Origin: Reticulitermes speratus
Lineage: Eukaryota > Arthropoda > Insecta > Blattodea > Rhinotermitidae
Assembly: GCA_021186555.1 (NCBI GenBank)
Contig: JAJKFL010000011.1
Span: forward strand, 31,607,611 to 31,671,610
Direction of reading: 5' to 3'
Length of the DNA stretch: 64,000 nt
The position numbers were made by a program, and so were the translations under genes. The notes under the pieces were generated by a model, which did not search any database, was not told the origin of the DNA, and worked only from the letters and a program-made list of their open reading frames with translations. Each line of letters begins with the position of its first letter. Position 1 is the first letter of the stretch. Positions 1-11,864 of the stretch are shown piece by piece.

Positions 1-285
1 GTTTTTACTTTTCTGTTTGTTTTAATGGAAACTGTTTTGCTGCCTGGCCAATAAAGAACAATCTCAGAGTCGGCCATTCGAATGCTTATCATTCTTGTAA
101 AGCAGCGTGTCCCAACCGATGGACCGAGGACCACAGGCGGTGGGCGACGGGCACTACGGTGGTTGTCCTGTGCTTTAAAACTGTAACTGGACAAAGAAAG
201 AGACCAGAGATAGTAAGAATCAAAGAAAGAAAGAGAGAGAAAGATGATGGAAAGACAGGAACAAGTCATCAAATAACAAGGGCCC
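1..285. other. No feature recognised
   Basis: I see no coding frame, repeat unit or element terminus here. A purine-rich stretch lies near 190-260. Confidence 0.5.
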
Positions 286-470
286 TCCATGGAGCAGGTG
301 TCTTCCCTTAGGAGGCAGACAACAGCTCAAGTGGTTAAAATGTTTCCGCCTTTTACGAACCCAGAACCTCCATCACCGTTTTCACAACAGTCCCGACACT
401 GGGCACTAATCTTAGCCAGTTTAATCCAGTCAAGACACTCACCACCCATATCTTTAAGGTTCATCCTATC
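286..470 (-). mobile_element. LINE-A 3'-end fragment, strongly diverged
   Basis: Read on the minus strand, this aligns over its length with the 3' end of the LINE-A copies at 3841-4574 and 26976-27359. It keeps the CCATGGAGCAG segment, the stretch encoding the last residues of the reverse transcriptase tail and a degraded version of the segment encoding the DNIKMDLQE region. Many substitutions and no open frame mark it as an old dead copy. The adjoining plus-strand frame runs on into the 29-bp array and is not a gene. Confidence 0.6.
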
Positions 471-633
471 ACATACACTTAGCTATCCCAGAAAGCTCAT
501 TTCAAGTTCTGTATCTGCAATCTACGGGGTGTGTGTCTTTGTCGTGTTCCTGATCACGGCAGCTTTATCGCGTAGAAAGTCTGCATCCATTGGGACATCT
601 CGTGACGGCTGCCGTGCTCAAGACCATAAGAAA

Positions 634-2916
634 CAGTCTGTATATTTCGACCATAAGAGGTACAGTCTGTATACCTACATCGTAAGAAGTAAAGTCTGTA
701 TATCTCCACCATACGAGGTACAGTCTGTATATCTCCACCATACGAGGTACAGTCTGTATATCTCCACCATACGAGGTACAGTCTGTATATCTCCACCATA
801 CGAGGTACAGTCTGTATATCTCCACCATACGAGGTACAGTCTGTATATCTCCACCATACGAGGTACAGTCTGTATATCTCCACCATACGAGGTACAGTCT
901 GTATATCTCCACCATACGAGGTACAGTCTGTATATCTCCACCATACGAGGTACAGTCTGTATATCTCCACCATAAGGGGTACAGTCTGTATATCTCCACC
1001 ATACTCGGTACAGTCTGTATATCTCCACCATACGAGGTACAGTCTGTATATCTCCACCATAAGAGGTACAGTCTGTATATCTCCACCATACGAGGTACAG
1101 TCTGTATATCTCCACCATAAGGGGTACAGTCTGTATATATCCACCATACGAGGTACAGTCTGTATATCTCCACCATACGAGATACAGTCTGTATATCTCC
1201 ACCATACGAGGTACAGTCTGTATATCTCCACCATAAGGGGTACAGTCTGTATATCTCCACCATACGAGGTACAGTCTGTATATCTCCACCATAAGGGGTA
1301 CAGTCTGTATATCTCCACCATACGAGGTACAGTCTGTATATCTCCACCATAAGGGGTACAGTCTGTATATATCCACCATACGAGGTACAGTCTGTATATA
1401 TCCACCATACGAGGTACAGTCTGTATATCTCCACCATAAGGGGTACAGTCTGTATATCTCCACCATAAGGGGTACAGTCTGTATATATCCACCATACGAG
1501 GTACAGTCTGTATATATCCACCATACGAGGTACAGTCTGTATATCTCCACCATAAGGGGTACAGTCTGTATATATCACCATACGAGGTACAGTCTGTATA
1601 TATCCACCATACGAGGTACAGTCTGTATATCTCCACCATAAGGGGTACAGTCTGTATATCTCCACCATAAGAGGTACAGTCTGTATACCTACATCGTAAG
1701 AAGTAAAGTCTGTATATCTCCACCATACGAGGTACAGTCTGTATATCTCCACCATAAGGGGTACAGTCTGTATATATCCACCATACGAGGTACAGTCTGT
1801 ATATATCCACCATACGAGGTACAGTCTGTATATCTCCACCATAAGGGGTACAGTCTGTATATCTCCACCATAAGGGGTACAGTCTGTATATATCCACCAT
1901 ACGAGGTACAGTCTGTATATATCCACCATACGAGGTACAGTCTGTATATCTCCACCATAAGGGGTACAGTCTGTATATATCCACCATACGAGGTACAGTC
2001 TGTATATATCCACCATACGAGGTACAGTCTGTATATCTCCACCATACGAGGTACAGTCTGTATATCTCCACCATAAGGGGTACAGTCTGTATATATCCAC
2101 CATACGAGGTACAGTCTGTATATATCCACCATACGAGGTACAGTCTGTATATCTCCACCATAAGGGGTACAGTCTGTATATCTCCACCATACTCGGTACA
2201 GTCTGTATATCTCCACCATACGAGGTACAGTCTGTATATCTCCACCATAAGAGGTACAGTCTGTATATCTCCACCATACGAGGTACAGTCTGTATATCTC
2301 CACCATAAGGGGTACAGTCTGTATATATCCACCATACGAGGTACAGTCTGTATATCTCCACCATACGAGATACAGTCTGTATATCTCCACCATACGAGGT
2401 ACAGTCTGTATATCTCCACCATAAGGGGTACAGTCTGTATATCTCCACCATACGAGGTACAGTCTGTATATCTCCACCATAAGGGGTACAGTCTGTATAT
2501 CTCCACCATACGAGGTACAGTCTGTATATCTCCACCATAAGGGGTACAGTCTGTATATATCCACCATACGAGGTACAGTCTGTATATCTCCACCATAAGG
2601 GGTACAGTCTGTATATCTCCACCATACGAGATACAGTCTGTATATCTCCACCATACGAGGTACAGTCTGTATATCTCCACCATAAGGGGTACAGTCTGTA
2701 TATCTCCACCATACGAGGTACAGTCTGTATATCTCCACCATAAGGGGTACAGTCTGTATATATCCACCATACGAGGTACAGTCTGTATATCTCCACCATA
2801 AGGGGTACAGTCTGTATATATCCACCATACGAGGTACAGTCTGTATATATCCACCATACGAGGTACAGTCTGTATATCTCCACCATAAGAGGTACAGTCT
2901 GTATATCTCCACCATA
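634..2916. repeat. 29-bp minisatellite array, about 79 copies
   Basis: The unit begins CAGTCTGTATATCTCCACCA and continues to 29 bp. Unit variants differ at the end (CGAGG, AGGGG, AAGAGG, ACTCGG, CGAGA) and in the middle (ATCTCC or ATATCC). One unit near 1570 is 28 bp. Rare variants recur at fixed offsets: a TACCTACATCG variant at 671 and 1685 (1014 bp apart), and ACTCGG and CGAGA variants 1188 bp apart. Blocks of 35 to 41 units have therefore been duplicated. No minus-strand frame of the unit has a stop, so frames of up to 829 codons run through the array. They encode only the repeat and are not taken as genes. Confidence 0.95.
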
Positions 2917-3828
2917 AAAATAAACAAATGTTAAGCAAATTAAAATTAAAGCAAGAAATGAAGAGAAAATAGCAAGACCAAGAGCAATGATGAAAAAATG
3001 ACGTATTTAAGACGTGGTTTCTTTCACATAAGCGACTGACCATTTTTTTTTACCTAAACGTCAAATATTTCCGCTGTATAACCTGGACGCAACTCCACGC
3101 TCCGTGGCCAACAAATAGACATTCCGTTATCGCTTGAACATTCTGTAATACAACAAAGCCGCTTGTGTATCGCCGTGTGATCTGAAACGAAATCTCAACA
3201 AGATAAAAAAAAAATGTACCTTCACAAAATCCTCACATACTATGCTAACCCCATTCTAGAACGAGGGTAAAAAAAAAAATCAGAGGTAAAGCAGTAAGGA
3301 CAACATACCAAATCCCATCAGCTCCCTCTGCTCCATACACCGGCGATCAAGATAAGCAACCGCCACTCTGTTGAGGAAGGTATATAAGTCTAGAGATGAC
3401 AGCGATCCAAAAGTGGACTTGACAGCCGCAGTCCGCCCTTCCCGCCAGTATTATATAAGATATTGAATCACGAGAGATGCCATTTTCCAGGTGAGCAAAG
3501 ATCTCTTGACTGCTTCCACCACGCACAGAGTATGAATATGACCGCACACAATCCGGCGATTTCTGTTTAGTGTCAATTGGGCAGGTGAAAAGGCAGCAGT
3601 CATGGGTCTATCACAGCCATCACCTGGAGCCATGGTTCGGTCAGTGTGTTAATGACAGACCGCGTAATTATCCGCAGGAAACTTGTATATTATTTATTTA
3701 TTTATGATTGGTTTATAAGTTGAGCCAATTATACGTAATATCACAGTATAATACATGTGGTACTGCGCAGTCCATTCAACCTTAATAACTAGACAGAAAC
3801 AAAATCGCTAATCTACTTGCACTAGTCT
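2917..3828. other. No recognised feature
   Basis: Apparently low-copy sequence with short A and T runs. Only small chance frames are present. Confidence 0.45.
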
Positions 3829-3840
3829 GCTAGTAATTAC

Positions 3841-4574
3841 TAAACTAACTAACTAACTCCATGGAGCAGAGTCCTTCTTGAGAAGCTAACAGGTCGTCAG
3901 CTAGTCAACAAATTCCCCGCGTTTTATGGAACCCGAAGGTTCATTACCGCACTCACAACAGCCCGCCACCTGTCCCTATCCTGAGCCATATCAATCCAGT
4001 CCATGCCCCCCCATCCCACTTCTTGAAGATCCATTTTAATATTATTCTCCCATCTACTCCTGGGTCTTCCAAGTGGTCTCCTTTCCTCAGGTCTCCCTAC
4101 CAAAATCCTGTATGCATCTCTCCCTCACCCATACGTACTACATGCCCAGGCCACCTCATTCTTCTTGATTTGATCACCCCAATAATATTTGGTGATGAGT
4201 ACAGATCATTAAGTTCCTCGTTATGTAGTCTTCTCCACTCCCCTGTTACCTCGTCCCTGTTAGACCCAAATATCCTCCTCAGCACCCTACTCTCGAACAC
4301 CCTCAGCCTATGTTCCTCCCTCAGTGTGAGAGACCAAGTCTCACACCCATACAAAACAACAGGCAAAATTATAGTTCTGTATATCTTAATCTTTGTATTT
4401 TTGGATAGCAAACTGTAAGACAGAAGATCCTGCACCGAATGATAACAAGCATTCCGCGACTTCAATCTGCTCTTAATTTCTTCTTGAATGGGATTTCTAT
4501 TCGTTAGGGTTGTTCCCTGATATTCGAACTGTTCCACCCGTTCAAAGCATTTATTATCTATCTTTACGTTGTGA
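3841..4574 (-). mobile_element. LINE-A: 5'-truncated non-LTR retrotransposon, RT C-terminal end
   Basis: The minus strand has a 146-codon frame (4537 to 4097) beginning MEQFEYQGTTL and containing [22 protein letters not shown] and [15 protein letters not shown]. This is the region after the reverse transcriptase palm and thumb in RTE/Jockey-like non-LTR elements. No catalytic YADD box is present because the 5' part is missing. After a frame break the sequence continues to the usual end ([11 protein letters not shown]) and a short untranslated tail that ends in TTAG repeats (on the plus strand CTAACTAACTAACTCC at 3843-3859). A perfect 12-bp direct repeat, GCTAGTAATTAC, flanks it at 3829-3840 and 4575-4586, as expected for target-primed reverse transcription. 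It is a dead insertion; the exact clade is not settled. Confidence 0.88.
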
Positions 4575-4683
4575 GCTAGTAATTACACCCGTTATAATAC
4601 AGCCTCCTCTTGTCCTGATTGTCTCTCGTGGTGCTCCCATTTACATCTAACTTTATATAAAAATATTCCCAATGCTCGTATAT

Positions 4684-4957
4684 AAAGCTGTCCCTGTCCA
4701 CGCCATGAAGACATATAGGGGGAGTACAGACATAACTCCACTAATTCTTAACCTTGGCACTAGATGGAGGGGACTAGACAACTTTACGTCACGGCCGCTT
4801 TACCCCCGCGAAAGAACTCCGGTGCCCACTGAATAAGAGGCTGGGTGGGCCCCAGAGACGGCCTAGACGTTTTGGAAAAATAAGACCCCTTGCCCCTGCC
4901 GGGATTCGAACCCTGGATCGCCCAGCCCGTAGCCTAGTCACTATACTGGCTCCAGGT
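4684..4957 (-). mobile_element. SINE-D, tRNA-derived
   Basis: Read on the minus strand, a tRNA-like head includes a B-box-like GGTTCGAATCCC (near 4905). The body then shows the family marks AAGCGGCCG, CCATCTAGTGCCAAGG and GGAGTTATG. The 3' end reads GGCGTGGACAGGGAC. The copy is full length for this family and moderately diverged. Confidence 0.82.
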
Positions 4958-4959
4958 CA

Positions 4960-5657
4960 CTTGTACACAGAACTACTGTACAACTGTAAGACATCTGAGA
5001 CTCCCTCGACGGTGCGCGGTAAGATGGCGCCGAGTAATGCAGTAAGGGCGGTAGACAGTGGCCAGTGTTGGGGCTCCTGTAAACACGGCTATGAACGTTC
5101 TTCTTACATAAAATCATGAGAATCTGAGGTTCTCACAGCGGTATTGCAGAAGATTCAAGTCGTCTGCTCAGTTACATTGTGCCTTGGGTAAACAGAACGA
5201 ATTAATTAACCAAAGACACATCACAACACACCTCAATTTGAATTAATGAACAAATTATATTTCTAATTACTACACATTATTAGGCCCCAAACTCTAACAA
5301 GACATATACTATAAACTGCACATTAGATGGAGGGTACTGGAGGTAGAGAAGCTTTGATCTCACTTAAAGGTGTAACTGAAAAACATATCGTCTTTAATAA
5401 CATTTAAGTAGGTGAAAAGGAAATTTCTTTCAGAATCTACTGGAAAATCTAAAAAAAAAAAAATATCGAGGAAAAGTTAATCCTTTTAAAGGGTTGTGGT
5501 TAACCACAAGCACCGCATTTTTTTTTAAAATTTAAAATACTGAAATTTGCCCACACAATTCATGTTTCGTACGATTCTCAGAAAAAGGCGACTATTTTAT
5601 AAACATTAGCCCTTTTAATTTTATATTACTTTCACCGTAGATTTTCACTTAGTATTC
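4960..5657. other. No gene; short shared repeat at 5122-5165
   Basis: Positions 5122-5165 (TGAGGTTCTCACAGCGGT and following bases) recur at 43026-43070. There they lead into a hammerhead-like element, so this may be a broken piece of the same element. The rest is unrecognised. Confidence 0.45.
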
Positions 5658-5888
5658 AGTTGACCAACAAATGCACAAACATAAACTACTTTATAGTTTT
5701 TATTAGTATCGATGTATTCCCCTATTGTGCCCCTATGTATTCGGGCCCTTTTTAACATGCGATGTGAAGTGTAGTAGCTTGTTACCCCCCTGAAGATGGT
5801 CTACGGACCGAAACACGTGTAGGGGAATACATCGATATTAATAAAACTATAAAGGTGGTTTATGTTTGTGTATTTGTTGGTAAAACTG
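5658..5888. mobile_element. Foldback element with ~68-bp terminal inverted repeats
   Basis: The left arm (5658-5725, from CAGTTGACCAACAAATGCAC) is matched in reverse at 5820-5888, ending GTATTTGTTGGTAAAACTG. The arms include the TCGATGTATTCCCCTA segment and its complement. One hammerhead-like motif lies where the right arm begins. No coding frame is present. The terminal CCAACAAATGCAC recurs at 27403 and 38607, next to other motifs of the same kind. Confidence 0.8.
5784..5826 (+). ncRNA. Hammerhead ribozyme-like motif
   Basis: The order is CTGAAGA (5790-5796), helix II GGTC/GACC with a 4-base loop, GAAA (5810-5813), a self-complementary helix III ACACGTGT, then a GUA triplet. ACCCCC and GGGG can form helix I. 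One unpaired T lies between CTGAAGA and helix II. This matches the minimal dimer-type hammerheads reported from Penelope-like elements. Activity is inferred only. Confidence 0.6.
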
Positions 5889-6999
5889 AATAATTAGCCC
5901 TTTGGTTTTTTTTTAATCTAGACGCAGCGTGCAAGGTGGCAACTGCATGTTTATAGCCTATATTATTTAGCAGAAATTCGTATTTCAGAGGGTTAAGAGA
6001 ATGGTGACACTGATGAACACAACAAATACGAGTCACAGATTAAGCAATTAACGTCACCAGAGAGATGACGTACGTAATAAGTACACGAGGCTATTTAACA
6101 TCGCTGGTTTCTTGACGGGGACGAACCTTGCTCCACCCACAACAAATGTGACGTGACGCACTGTAATTAGACTGCACTAAGCTATAATTACACTTCCAGT
6201 GGCTTCTTCACATTAATTAGCAAAACAACTGCTCAACATACACGTTACAATACTAAGACAACACAGGTCTTAATTGTGAGTTTCTATACGAATTGAGATT
6301 TAGAGTTTCAGAGACCTTGAATTGTGTATCTCTTTTTGTGATACCCTGTAGTGTAGTATGTGGGTTCCAGCGTTTCAGAGGAAAACACCTCATGCATCTC
6401 CAGTTTGTAATTCTATACTGAAATTTACCCTGATAATAGTGGTAACATGTTACTCCGTAAGTTTGGTAAGTAGTTATAGCGGGATTACATTCACAAAGTC
6501 CCCTTCATTTTGCATGACAACCTTCAGAGCGAGTCTCACAAACCGTACGGCCCTCCTACCTGTTACATATTTGCAGCTGCTATGTAAGCAGACGAATAAT
6601 GGCACCTCCACCGCTCTGATTAGAGTAACACACTGATCTATGCGCACACGACTTCGCGCACTCTCCCGACTTGTGACATCAGCCTAGGCTCGCTGACGTT
6701 ACCTACACCTAAAGCTGGAGACTTTGTGGAAGTAATCATACTATACCAGAGCACGCGGTGTCATTGACCGGACCACTATATTACAGCCTACGTTTCAAAC
6801 GATGTTACATTTCTATTTGTGAGGCCCTTAGCACACAATTATGCTGACTTTTACTTCTCGCACAGTTTAAAACAGAGAAAGAAACATACAAGAAATTTAT
6901 GAAGACGAAGGAGAAAACAAGACACCAAAAAGTACGAAGACATGAAATTTAAAGTGAAAATAAATGTTTTATTGATTTATTGGTAATTTAAATACGCTG
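5889..6999. other. No recognised feature
   Basis: No repeat or gene could be assigned. The 92-codon plus-strand frame at 6358-6636 has no recognisable domain. Confidence 0.45.
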
Positions 7000-7002
7000 T
7001 CA

Positions 7003-7200
7003 GTATCTCCGACCATAGTGTCTAGCGGTAAGATGATTAGCCTTTACTGAAATGGTAAGGATGTGGAAGGAATTGGTCGCCACCTAATTTGAATAACTGA
7101 GAAAAACCACGAAAAGAACTTCGGTCACAACAGCCGGTCTCTAGGCCGGGATTTGAACCCGGGACCTTCTACGAAATTGTAATGTTACTCACTATATGGT
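7003..7200 (-). mobile_element. Possible tRNA-derived SINE (family F)
   Basis: A B-box-like GGTTCAAATCC reads on the minus strand near 7150. A segment CTGAGAAAAACCACGAAAAG resembles one at 28110-28170 and, reversed, one near 56675. Boundaries and full family structure could not be fixed. Confidence 0.35.
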
Positions 7201-7544
7201 GACGTTAGAGGGAATAGAAGAGGAACCAAACTAAAAAGAAGACAGCAAAAAGTACGCTGAAGAAAAGAAAGAACGGAAAAATAAGAGAAAAAAAATGTTT
7301 TCCATATTTTGTGCACCATCACAGTATCTGCACTTGGATCGGAAAGGAGTTACCATCAAAGGAATGACCACTGGCTACTTCAGTATTACGACGACCTGCG
7401 TTAAAGAGAAAATGGAGTCTTGTAGACAGTCAAGAAAAAGGCACAGAATTAAAATCCAGGTACATATAAGGACGACGGACCGGGGAACAAACGTAATGTA
7501 ACCGATTCCAGCAACAGCTCTGGAAGGACACACACTGATGTTTG

Positions 7545-7945
7545 TGAAGAGAGGAGAGGAGACAGGTATAGTACTGTCGGACTGTGGGGAGGAGACAGGT
7601 ATAGTACTGTCGGACTGTGGAGAGGAGACAGGTATAGTACTGTCGGACTGTGGAGAGGAGACAGGTATAGTACTGTCGGACTGTGGAGAGGAGACAGGTA
7701 TAGTACTGTCGGACTGTGGAGAGGAGACAGGTATAGTACTGTCGGATGTGGAGAGGAGACAGGTATAGTATTGTCGGACTGTGGAGAGGAGACAGGTATA
7801 GTACTGTCGGACTGTGGAGAGGAGACAGGTATAGTACTGTTGGACTGTTGAGAGGAGCAGGTATAGTACTGTCGGACTGTGGAGAGGAGACAGGTATAGT
7901 ACTCTCGGGCTGTGGAGAGGAGACAGGTATAGTACTGTCGGATGT
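7545..7945. repeat. 33-bp minisatellite, about 12 copies
   Basis: The unit is GAGGAGACAGGTATAGTACT plus 13 more bases ending in GGACTGTG. Because 33 is a multiple of three, open frames pass through it on both strands. A few units carry 1-bp changes that shift the frame near 7745 and 7855. Not taken as coding. Confidence 0.93.
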
Positions 7946-7987
7946 TCATACAATCGTGAAAAATTAAACATGATGTTACAAGCAATG

Positions 7988-8055
7988 AATGAATGAAGCT
8001 ATATTTATTCTTCTCCTGTATGCCTTCAAGACGTGGCCAAGAACTTTACCTTTCT
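7988..8055 (+). mobile_element. SINE-D 3'-end fragment
   Basis: The stretch GTATGCCTTCAAGACGTGGCC followed by an ACTTTACCTTTC tail matches the SINE-D 3' end in the plus orientation. Confidence 0.55.
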
Positions 8056-8084
8056 TCCCTTCACCAGGGGCCTTTTGTCCGAAA

Positions 8085-8215
8085 GTAAAGCGGCCGGGAA
8101 ACAATGCTCACCATCCACTTCCATCAGTGTCAAACTTAAAAACGAGTGGAGCTATACTTCCACTCCGCAATATGCCTTCATAGCCTGCAGAGACAACTTC
8201 AACCTTTACATACTG
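8085..8215 (+). mobile_element. SINE-D 3' half, diverged
   Basis: AAAGCGGCCGGG, GAGTGGAGCTATACTTCCACT and ATGCCTTCATAGC follow the SINE-D order on the plus strand. It ends in a CTTTAC tail. TGACGTTTCGGAGGAACCTG at 8215-8234 resembles the GAAACGTCA end of the hammerhead-like motifs on the minus strand, without a clear CTGANGA partner. Confidence 0.6.
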
Positions 8216-8339
8216 ACGTTTCGGAGGAACCTGCTGCTTACACCGTCAGAAAGTGTCTTGTCCTCCTCATCGCCGTAATTCGCCCACTAGACCTGTCCCG
8301 TCCTGATGAAACTTCTTCACGAAACGAAGCATATTACAA

Positions 8340-8582
8340 GTAGAAAGGTAAAGGTAAAGCAATCCCATTACAGACCTGGACAGGCCCTTAGGGTTCCAGG
8401 AGATTGAGGCTCCCAGATTTCTAGACAATCGGCACATGAAGGTGGTAAGGTTGTCAGCCCCACTCACCGCCCGCCTTTACCCCCCCCCCCCCCCCCCTCA
8501 GGAAATACTCCTGGTACTCATTTCTGTTAGAGGCTGAGTCGACCTCACGGCCATAGTGCGACCCAAAGGATTATGTCAATGA
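8340..8582 (-). mobile_element. SINE-E, 5'-truncated, with target-site duplication
   Basis: The minus-strand body matches the copies at 18648-18949 and 24770-25005, including CTGACAACCTTACCACCTTC and TCCAGGCCTGTAATGGG-type segments. The tRNA head is missing. A 13-bp direct repeat AAGCATATTACAA flanks it at 8327-8339 and 8583-8595. A run of about 20 C lies at 8478-8498, where the family normally has TTTACCCCCC. Confidence 0.85.
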
Positions 8583-8599
8583 AAGCATATTACAATGTA

Positions 8600-9464
8600 C
8601 CTCAAAATCCAGATCCAATCATCTTCCCCTATTTTTAAGCTTTTTTATTCTTACAAAACGAGACAGGTTAGATCAGTGAGTACAGTGACTATGTTACGGA
8701 CTACACCGAGAAATCGTGTTTCGAGTACAGAGAGAGGCACAGACTTGAGTTCTACACAGCATCCAGACCCCGCCTATCAATAAGTATTGGGACAGGGGCG
8801 GTCTTACAGCGACCAGTGGGTGTAGCTGCCCACTCACAAGCATCATGTGCAGGGGTTACGAATGCATGGAGCTGAACAGCCACTCTCCCATACACATTCA
8901 CACGGCTGTCTTTAATTAAACACAGGGACAACTTTCGCTCTATTTTAGCGCAATATCTGGAGACGGCGCGGACTCGCCAGTACTACCCTTCTTGTATTCC
9001 CTTGTCGCGTGACTGCGGGGCCCACGCGATGTAGATTGCCTGATGACGGACAGGGCCGAGATGTCACCAAGCAGACTGACAGGAACCCCCCCCCTCCCCA
9101 CCCAACCTCCAACCTTTCATCGCAATCACGAGATACACACAAACACCGATCGATCGTACTGTGGACCACACACCCTTACGTCATCAAACACGTCATAGTC
9201 AACAAGACGTCACAGTTGTGTTATTTGCGTGAGATTCGCGATGAATATGCCGTCCTGGGGATGCGCGACCGCGTGATCTGCTAAGACCTATCGGCATTTG
9301 GGGGGAAGGTCGGCATATTTCTGTCACACTGCATGCGGCGCTGAAGAACTCTCTATTGCGTGTACATTTTAAACCCCCCACTGAATGGCCTGAGATCAAA
9401 CCCAGGCCTCCGCAGAAGGCCAGAAAATACCTCAGTGAGGGTAGTCCCTGTCCGACCGAGACTG
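8600..9464. other. No recognised gene
   Basis: Mixed sequence with short frames. A segment near 9380-9440 (GATCAAACCCAGGCC) may be a decayed SINE head but cannot be confirmed. Confidence 0.4.
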
Positions 9465-11500
9465 GGTACGGATACGTCCCTAACATAAGTCAGAGCAGCA
9501 GGTCCGTAACACGACAGAAGGTACGGATACGTCCCTAACATAAGTCAGAGCAGCAGGTCCGTAACACGACAGAAGGTACGGATACGTCCCTAACATAAGT
9601 CAGAGCAGCAGGTCCGTAACACGACAGAAGGTACGGATACGTCCCTAACATAAGTCAGAGCAGCAGGTCCGTAACACGACAGAAGGTACGAATACGTCCC
9701 TAACATAAGTCAGAGCAGCAGGTCCGTAACACGACAGAAGGTACGGATACGTCCCTAACATAAGTCAGAGCAGCAGGTCCGTAACACGACAGAAGGTACG
9801 GATACGTCCCTAACATAAGTCAGAGCAGCAGGTCCGTAACACGACAGAAGGTACGAATACGTCCCTAACATAAGTCAGAGCAGCAGGTCCGTAACACGAC
9901 AGAAGGTACGGATACGTCCCTAACATAAGTCAGAGCAGCAGGTCCGTAACACGACAGAAGGTACGGATACGTCCCTAACATAAGTCAGAGCAGCAGGTCC
10001 GTAACACGACAGAAGGTACGGATACGTCCCTAACATAAGTCAGAGCAGCAGGTCCGTAACACGACAGAAGGTACGGATACGTCCCTAACATAAGTCAGAG
10101 CAGCAGGTCCGTAACACGACAGAAGGTACGGATACGTCCCTAACATAAGTCAGAGCAGCAGGTCCGTAACACGACAGAAGGTACGGATACGTCCCTAACA
10201 TAAGTCAGAGCAGCAGGTCCGTAACACGACAGAAGGTACGGATACGTCCCTAACATAAGTCAGAGCAGCAGGTCCGTAACACGACAGAAGGTACGGATAC
10301 GTCCCTAACATAAGTCAGAGCAGCAGGTCCGTAACACGACAGAAGGTACGAATACGTCCCTAACATAAGTCAGAGCAGCAGGTCCGTAACACGACAGAAG
10401 GTACGGATACGTCCCTAACATAAGTCAGAGCAGCAGGTCCGTAACACGACAGAAGGTACGAATACGTCCCTAACATAAGTCAGAGCAGCAGGTCCGTAAC
10501 ACGACAGAAGGTACGAATACGTCCCTAACATAAGTCAGAGCAGCAGGTCCGTAACACGACAGAAGGTACGGATACGTCCCTGACATAAGTCAGAGCAGCA
10601 GGTCCGTAACACGACAGAAGGTACGGATACGTCCCTAACATAAGTCAGAGCAGCAGGTCCGTAACACGACAGAAGGTACGAATACGTCCCTAACATAAGT
10701 CAGAGCAGCAGGTCCGTAACACGACAGAAGGTACGGATACGTCCCTGACATAAGTCAGAGCAGCAGGTCCGTAACACGACAGAAGGTACGGATACGTCCC
10801 TGACATAAGTCAGAGCAGCAGGTCCGTAACACGACAGAAGGTACGGATACGTCCCTGACATAAGTCAGAGCAGCAGGTCCGTAACACGACAGAAGGTACG
10901 GATACGTCCCTGACATAAGTCAGAGCAGCAGGTCCGTAACACGACAGAAGGTACGGATACGTCCCTAACATAAGTCAGAGCAGCAGGTCCGTAACACGAC
11001 AGAAGGTACGGATACGTCCCTAACATAAGTCAGAGCAGCAGGTCCGTAACACGACAGAAGGTACGGATACGTCCCTAACATAAGTCAGAGCAGCAGGTCC
11101 GTAACACGACAGAAGGTACGGATACGTCCCTAACATAAGTCAGAGCAGCAGGTCCGTAACACGACAGAAGGTACGGATACGTCCCTAACATAAGTCAGAG
11201 CAGCAGGTCCGTAACAAGACAGAAGGTACGGATACGTCCTGACATAAGTCAGAGCAGCAGGTCCGTAACACGACAGAAGGTACGGATACGTCCCTGACAT
11301 AAGTCAGAGCAGCAGGTCCGTAACACGACAGAAGGTACGGATACGTCCCTAACATAAGTCAGAGCAGCAGGTCCGTAACACGACAGAAGGTACGGATACG
11401 TCCCTAACATAAGTCAGAGCAGCAGGTCCGTAACACGACAGAAGGTACGGATACGTCCCTGACATAAGTCAGAGCAGCAGGTCCGTAACACGACAGAAGG
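9465..11500. repeat. 55-bp satellite array, about 37 copies
   Basis: The unit is GGTACGGATACGTCCCTAAC plus 35 further bases containing AGAGCAGCAGGTCCGTAAC. Units are nearly identical. The recurrent variants are CGGATA or CGAATA and CCTAAC or CCTGAC, plus a 1-bp deletion near 11240. CCTGAC units cluster at 10570-10920 and 11240-11460, so homogenisation is local. Such uniformity suggests recent amplification. Confidence 0.96.
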
Positions 11501-11864
11501 GTTCGAACTTCAAACAACTTGCTCCTTAATAAAGTACAATGTCTGTAACAATAGCAATCGGGAAAAAATTGATACTCCTGCTTCGTATTATGAAGGTACC
11601 TGGTTCAAATCTCGTACCGAATCCTCCTATCCAAATTGCGATAACCTCACTACCCTGCAGGCGAGTGTTGCAATAGTACTTCAAATTACGTAACGTCCTC
11701 TTGATTTAACTGTTCACTACGCATCCTATCAAACAACAGCGCGTAAAACACCCGCAGATTCTTCTTTCATAAGATCAGCTTGTCTGACCAACGTACAGTG
11801 TCATCTTCCAACAACCTACTGCACAGCAGCAGGCCTAACAACAGTGTGTGTCTGGGTAGGGGGG
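11501..11864. other. Spacer between two arrays; nothing recognised
   Basis: No repeat family or gene could be identified. Confidence 0.45.

Noticed and set aside
634..2916. CRISPR-like array of 29-bp repeats
   Set aside because: Repeats are directly adjacent with no spacers, the sequence is eukaryotic and no cas-like genes exist. The same applies to the 26-bp array at 55472.
554..3043. Long minus-strand open frames (829, 773, 412 and 292 codons)
   Set aside because: They run through the 29-bp array in all three minus frames because the unit has no stop there. The protein is only the repeat, with no domain.
7375..7985. Frames through the 33-bp array as a Ser/Pro-rich protein
   Set aside because: Open on both strands by virtue of the unit length and composition; no start context or domain outside the array.
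8290..8330. Hammerhead-like CTGATGA...GAAAC at 8302-8325
   Set aside because: The intervening bases cannot form helix II and no helix III or I pairing is visible, so this is a chance pair of boxes.
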